A DNA stretch of 7,975 nt, taken from the NCBI GenBank assembly GCA_029865675.1, contig JARXAU010000116.1:1-7975 (forward strand), given 5' to 3'. This DNA is from Rhodoferax sp. Its GTDB lineage: Bacteria > Pseudomonadota > Gammaproteobacteria > Burkholderiales > Burkholderiaceae_C. Both the position numbers and the translations under genes were made by a program. The notes beneath the pieces were generated by a model, which ran no database searches, had not been told where the DNA came from, and saw nothing but the letters and a program-made list of their open reading frames with translations. Positions within the stretch are counted from its first letter, which is position 1. Each line of letters begins with the position of its first letter. This document shows positions 5,871 to 7,975 of this stretch, piece by piece.

Positions 5871-7202
5871 ATGAGCACCTACCAAGAAACGATTAGCCGC
5901 CTGCAGGCCTTGGGCATCCATTCGGTGCAAGTACAGTTTTGCGATATCCACGGCGTCGCCAAGGGCAAGCTGGTGCCCCTGACATACTTACAGGAGTGGG
6001 TGGAGCACGGTGCGGGCTTTGCCGGGCCTAGCATCTGGGGCACCGGGCTGCCACGCTTTGGCGCCCGCAGCGAGTACTACGCCCGCGTCGACTTGCACAG
6101 TCTGCGACCGCTGCCCTTCATGCCCGGCGTGGCCCATGGGGTGGCCAGCGGTTTTGCCGCAGGACTGCCGCTAGACACCTGCTCCCGCCAGGTCTTGCTG
6201 GCGGCAATCAAACGCATCCAGGCGCGCGGCTGGACGCTTTGGGTGGGCATAGAGCCGGAGTTTTTTTTGCTGCGCCAGGCCAGCACTGGGGCGTGGCAGG
6301 TTGCAGACGCCCAAGACCAGCTCGACAAACCCTCCTACGACCTCAAGGCCATCCAGCGCAATCATGCCTTTCTGGACGACATGCGCGCCTCGCTGACGGC
6401 ACTAGGCTTTGAACTGCAGCAAATCGACCATGAAGACGCCAGCGGCCAGTACGAAATCAACTACAAATTTGACGACGCGCTGGCTGCTGCCGACCGCTAC
6501 ATGCTCTTCAAGCAAACGGCGCATGCGCTTGCGCAAAAGCACGGCATGGTGTTTAGCGCCATGGCCAAACCGCTGGCCCAGGCACCGGGCAGCGGCCTGC
6601 ATTTCCACCTAAGCATCACGGATGCCGATGGCAAGGCCGTGTTCGCGGACCCCACCGGCGCACTCGGCTTAAGCGCCGCGGGACACCAGTTCGCGGCCGG
6701 TTTGTTGGCCCACGCGGACGCTCTGAGCGCCCTGTGCGCACCCACGGTCAACAGCTACAAGCGTCTGGCGTTCAGCCACAGCGCCTCGGGCACCACCTGG
6801 TCGCCCGTATGGAAGGCTTATGGCGACAACAACCGCACCTGTTTGCTGCGGGCGGTCGCCGGTCGGCTGGAATGGCGCTTGCCCGATGCGTCCTGCAACG
6901 TCTACGCAGCGCTTGCCGCCACGCTCTTGGCGGGCCTGGACGGCATCGACAAGCACATGTCGGCACCCACGCCATGCGACGAGGATTTGTACGAACGCTT
7001 TGCCAGTGGCGCGCTCATGCCAGATCGCCTGCCCAGGGACTTGCACGACGCGCTCGCCGCACTGGAGCAGGACGCCCCCTTTCGCGCGCAGTTGGGCGAG
7101 TCGTTTTGCGCGCAGTTCTTGCTGCTCAAGCGCCAGGAGTGGGACGCATACCAGCAGCAGGTGTCGGCCTGGGAGATGGCGCGCTACGCCGACGCTTTTT
7201 AG
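5871..7202 (+). CDS. glnT: Type III (GlnT-like) glutamine synthetase family ligase; candidate gamma-glutamyl-amine (putrescine) synthetase
   Basis: ATP-dependent ligase of the glutamine synthetase fold, 443 aa from this ATG. The type III/GlnT group includes glutamine and gamma-glutamylmethylamide synthetases; PuuA-type relatives make gamma-glutamylputrescine. Visible active-site blocks are IEPEFF (Glu128, Glu130), DHEDASGQYEINY (Glu188, Glu195), GSGLHFH (His245, His247), NSYKRL, NNRTCLLR (Arg322, Arg327) and EWRLPDAS (Glu334, Arg336). The C-terminal KRQEWDAYQQQVSAWEMARY block is typical of GlnT. The N-terminal loop reads GFAGPSI where classical GlnA has FDGSSI, so the ammonium-site Asp is absent; this fits an amine rather than ammonia as acceptor. 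No adenylylation-loop context like GlnA NLYDLPPEE is present. The start is uncertain: the ATG has no clear ribosome binding site, and an in-frame TTG at 5832 would add 13 residues. Placement 257 nt after potI suggests a role in polyamine catabolism, by inference only. Confidence 0.85.
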   Translation: MSTYQETISRLQALGIHSVQVQFCDIHGVAKGKLVPLTYLQEWVEHGAGFAGPSIWGTGLPRFGARSEYYARVDLHSLRPLPFMPGVAHGVASGFAAGLPLDTCSRQVLLAAIKRIQARGWTLWVGIEPEFFLLRQASTGAWQVADAQDQLDKPSYDLKAIQRNHAFLDDMRASLTALGFELQQIDHEDASGQYEINYKFDDALAAADRYMLFKQTAHALAQKHGMVFSAMAKPLAQAPGSGLHFHLSITDADGKAVFADPTGALGLSAAGHQFAAGLLAHADALSALCAPTVNSYKRLAFSHSASGTTWSPVWKAYGDNNRTCLLRAVAGRLEWRLPDASCNVYAALAATLLAGLDGIDKHMSAPTPCDEDLYERFASGALMPDRLPRDLHDALAALEQDAPFRAQLGESFCAQFLLLKRQEWDAYQQQVSAWEMARYADAF

Positions 7203-7284
7203 TCTTTCCGCGCGCGTCGCCGCTTTGGCACGCAGGGGATGGGGCAACTGGACCGTCGTAGCGCTTTTGAATTGCACACCCTTT

Positions 7285-7299
7285 TTTCGTAATGCGAAA
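7285..7299. promoter_or_regulatory. Short dyad downstream of glnT, possible operator
   Basis: TTTCGTAATGCGAAA is a 15-bp inverted repeat centred on one base, with a single mismatched pair (T7290/G7294). It sits 82 nt after the glnT stop and 226 nt before aceA. The size fits a dimeric repressor site, but a chance dyad is quite possible. The T-run lies before the stem rather than after it, so it is not a + strand terminator. Confidence 0.2.
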
Positions 7300-7336
7300 T
7301 GTTGATGCGCGCAGTCGGGCTCTCCCAAAGTTTCAT

Positions 7337-7374
7337 CGCACCGGTTTTGCATCTTCATGGCAGGTTGCGGTGCG
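7337..7374. repeat. Inverted repeat with 24-nt loop
   Basis: CGCACCG (7337-7343) and CGGTGCG (7368-7374) are perfect 7-bp inverted copies. No T-run follows on the + strand. It could be a weak hairpin near the end of a glnT transcript or a part of the aceA upstream region; no function can be assigned. Confidence 0.25.
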
Positions 7375-7404
7375 CAAGTCATTGATTTCAATAATAATTT
7401 AATT

Positions 7405-7426
7405 TTATGTCTTATATAAGACATAA
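7405..7426. promoter_or_regulatory. Palindromic operator, copy 1, upstream of aceA
   Basis: A perfect 22-bp palindrome containing ATGTCTTATATAAGACAT at 7407-7424, with the 14-bp core GTCTTATATAAGAC at 7409-7422. The same core recurs exactly 30 bp downstream. It follows an AT-rich tract (7381-7408) in an otherwise GC-rich region. A perfect, repeated palindrome of this size just upstream of a metabolic gene is best explained as a binding site for a dimeric transcription factor. The factor is not encoded in the window. Confidence 0.8.
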
Positions 7427-7438
7427 GAGAAGACTTGT

Positions 7439-7452
7439 GTCTTATATAAGAC
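7439..7452. promoter_or_regulatory. Palindromic operator, copy 2, upstream of aceA
   Basis: The second exact copy of GTCTTATATAAGAC. Its centre is 30 bp from that of copy 1, close to three helical turns, so two dimers would sit on nearly the same face of the DNA. It ends 1 nt before the TAGAAT putative -10 and occupies most of the spacer between -35 and -10. Binding here would be expected to block RNA polymerase, so repression is the simplest reading. Confidence 0.8.
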
Positions 7453-7453
7453 C

Positions 7454-7459
7454 TAGAAT
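7454..7459 (+). promoter_or_regulatory. Putative -10 element of the aceA promoter
   Basis: TAGAAT differs from TATAAT at one position and lies directly beside operator copy 2. The matching -35 (AGACTT at 7431-7436, 17-bp spacer) is poor, so the promoter may be weak or need an activator. An alternative -10 is TATAAG inside copy 2 (7445-7450). Transcription from TAGAAT would begin near 7466, giving a leader of about 60 nt. Confidence 0.45.
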
Positions 7460-7468
7460 ACGAACACC

Positions 7469-7497
7469 GGCATCGCATTTGCATAGCGAGCGATGCC
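7469..7497 (+). other. Leader hairpin before aceA
   Basis: GGCATCGC (7469-7476) pairs perfectly with GCGATGCC (7490-7497), with a 13-nt loop. It would form at the very 5' end of the predicted aceA transcript, 17 nt before the ribosome binding site. No T-run follows, so it is not a terminator. It may stabilise the mRNA 5' end, or be another protein-binding dyad. Confidence 0.45.
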
Positions 7498-7525
7498 ATC
7501 CCCTTACCAACTCTGGAGTGTTCAC

Positions 7526-7975
7526 ATGCCGCAATCAATGACCGAACAGCTAAGCCGCGAGCAGCAAATCGCCGCCCTTGAAAAAGACTGGGCCACCAAC
7601 CCCCGCTGGAAGGGCATCACCCGTGGCTACAGCGCCGCCGATGTGGTGCGCTTGCGCGGCTCCTTCCCCATCGAGCACACGCTCGCCCGCCGTGGCGCCG
7701 AGAAGCTCTGGAACCTGGTCAATACCGAACCCTACGTCAACTGCCTGGGCGCGCTCACTGGCGGTCAGGCCATGCAGCAGGTTAAAGCGGGCGTGAAGGC
7801 CATTTACCTGTCGGGCTGGCAAGTCGCCGCCGACAACAACTCCTACGCCTCCATGTACCCCGACCAGTCCCTGTACCCGGTGGACTCGGTGCCCACGGTG
7901 GTGGAGCGCATCAACAACACCTTCCGCCGCGCCGACGAAATCCAGCACTCCAAAGGCATTGACGCGGGCGACAAG
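7526..7975 (+). CDS. aceA: Isocitrate lyase, N-terminal 150 residues (3'-partial)
   Basis: Cleaves isocitrate into succinate and glyoxylate, the first step of the glyoxylate shunt, needed for growth on acetate, fatty acids and other C2-yielding substrates. The frame is open from the ATG at 7526 to the window edge. The ribosome binding site GGAG (7515-7518) is 7 nt upstream. Conserved isocitrate lyase blocks are seen in order: the N-terminal PRWKGITRGYSAADVVRLRG (27-45, with flank), SLGALTGGQA-like CLGALTGGQAMQQ (73-85), YLSGWQVAAD (94-103, with the substrate-binding Ser96-Gly97-Trp98), MYPDQSLYP and VPTVVERINNTFRRAD. The catalytic KKCGH motif lies beyond the window. E. coli AceA is 434 aa, so about a third is present. 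A + strand gene separated from glnT by 323 nt, with its own operators and promoter, it is probably not part of the polyamine operon. Confidence 0.95.
   Translation, partial: MPQSMTEQLSREQQIAALEKDWATNPRWKGITRGYSAADVVRLRGSFPIEHTLARRGAEKLWNLVNTEPYVNCLGALTGGQAMQQVKAGVKAIYLSGWQVAADNNSYASMYPDQSLYPVDSVPTVVERINNTFRRADEIQHSKGIDAGDK

Noticed and set aside
7203..7260. Intrinsic terminator directly after glnT
   Set aside because: No stem followed by a T-run is found here on the + strand.
6669..7538. 289-codon ORF on the - strand covering the end of glnT and the aceA upstream region
   Set aside because: It overlaps conserved glnT sequence, runs through the operator palindromes and shows no protein-family signal.
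7550..7948. 132-codon ORF on the - strand opposite aceA
   Set aside because: It is the complement of well-conserved isocitrate lyase coding sequence; Gly/Val/His-rich shadow.

Overview
The window is a stretch of high-GC bacterial chromosome with a polyamine (putrescine/spermidine class) uptake and catabolism cluster on the + strand, followed by the 5' part of a glyoxylate-shunt gene. Protein sequences and gene order resemble the Pseudomonas spu and E. coli pot systems. The overall style (G/C-ending codons, a glnT-like ligase, a polyamine cluster beside aceA) suggests a betaproteobacterium of the Burkholderiales, most likely Comamonadaceae. That placement is inference; no rRNA or other phylogenetic marker is present.

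Layout. 2-1378: PLP-dependent polyamine:pyruvate aminotransferase (spuC-like), entering from the left edge without its true start. 1450-2595: periplasmic polyamine-binding protein (potF-like) with a lipoprotein signal peptide. 2616-2652: a very strong intrinsic terminator. 2708-3808: ABC ATPase (potG). 3820-4743 and 4753-5613: the two inner-membrane permeases (potH, potI), tightly spaced behind potG. 5614-5870: a 257-nt gap holding a doubtful 45-codon ORF and a hairpin. 5871-7202: a type III (GlnT-like) glutamine-synthetase-family ligase. 7203-7525: a 323-nt regulatory region with two copies of a 14-bp palindrome, a putative promoter and a leader hairpin. 7526 to the right edge: the first 150 codons of isocitrate lyase (aceA).

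How the genes work together. The lipoprotein captures polyamine in the periplasm, PotH/PotI form the channel and PotG powers import. Inside the cell the aminotransferase can deaminate putrescine to 4-aminobutanal, and the GlnT-like ligase may gamma-glutamylate an amine, the first step of the alternative Puu-type route. Both routes lead towards GABA and succinate. The terminator between the binding-protein gene and the ATPase/permease genes probably sets the usual excess of binding protein over membrane complex. aceA appears to be a separate, independently regulated unit.

I see no mobile element, CRISPR array, tRNA or rRNA, and no convincing new system. The points most worth a second look are the paired palindromic operator upstream of aceA, the terminator-split transporter operon, the lipoprotein form of the binding protein with two pocket substitutions, and the loss of the ammonium-site Asp in the glutamine-synthetase homologue.
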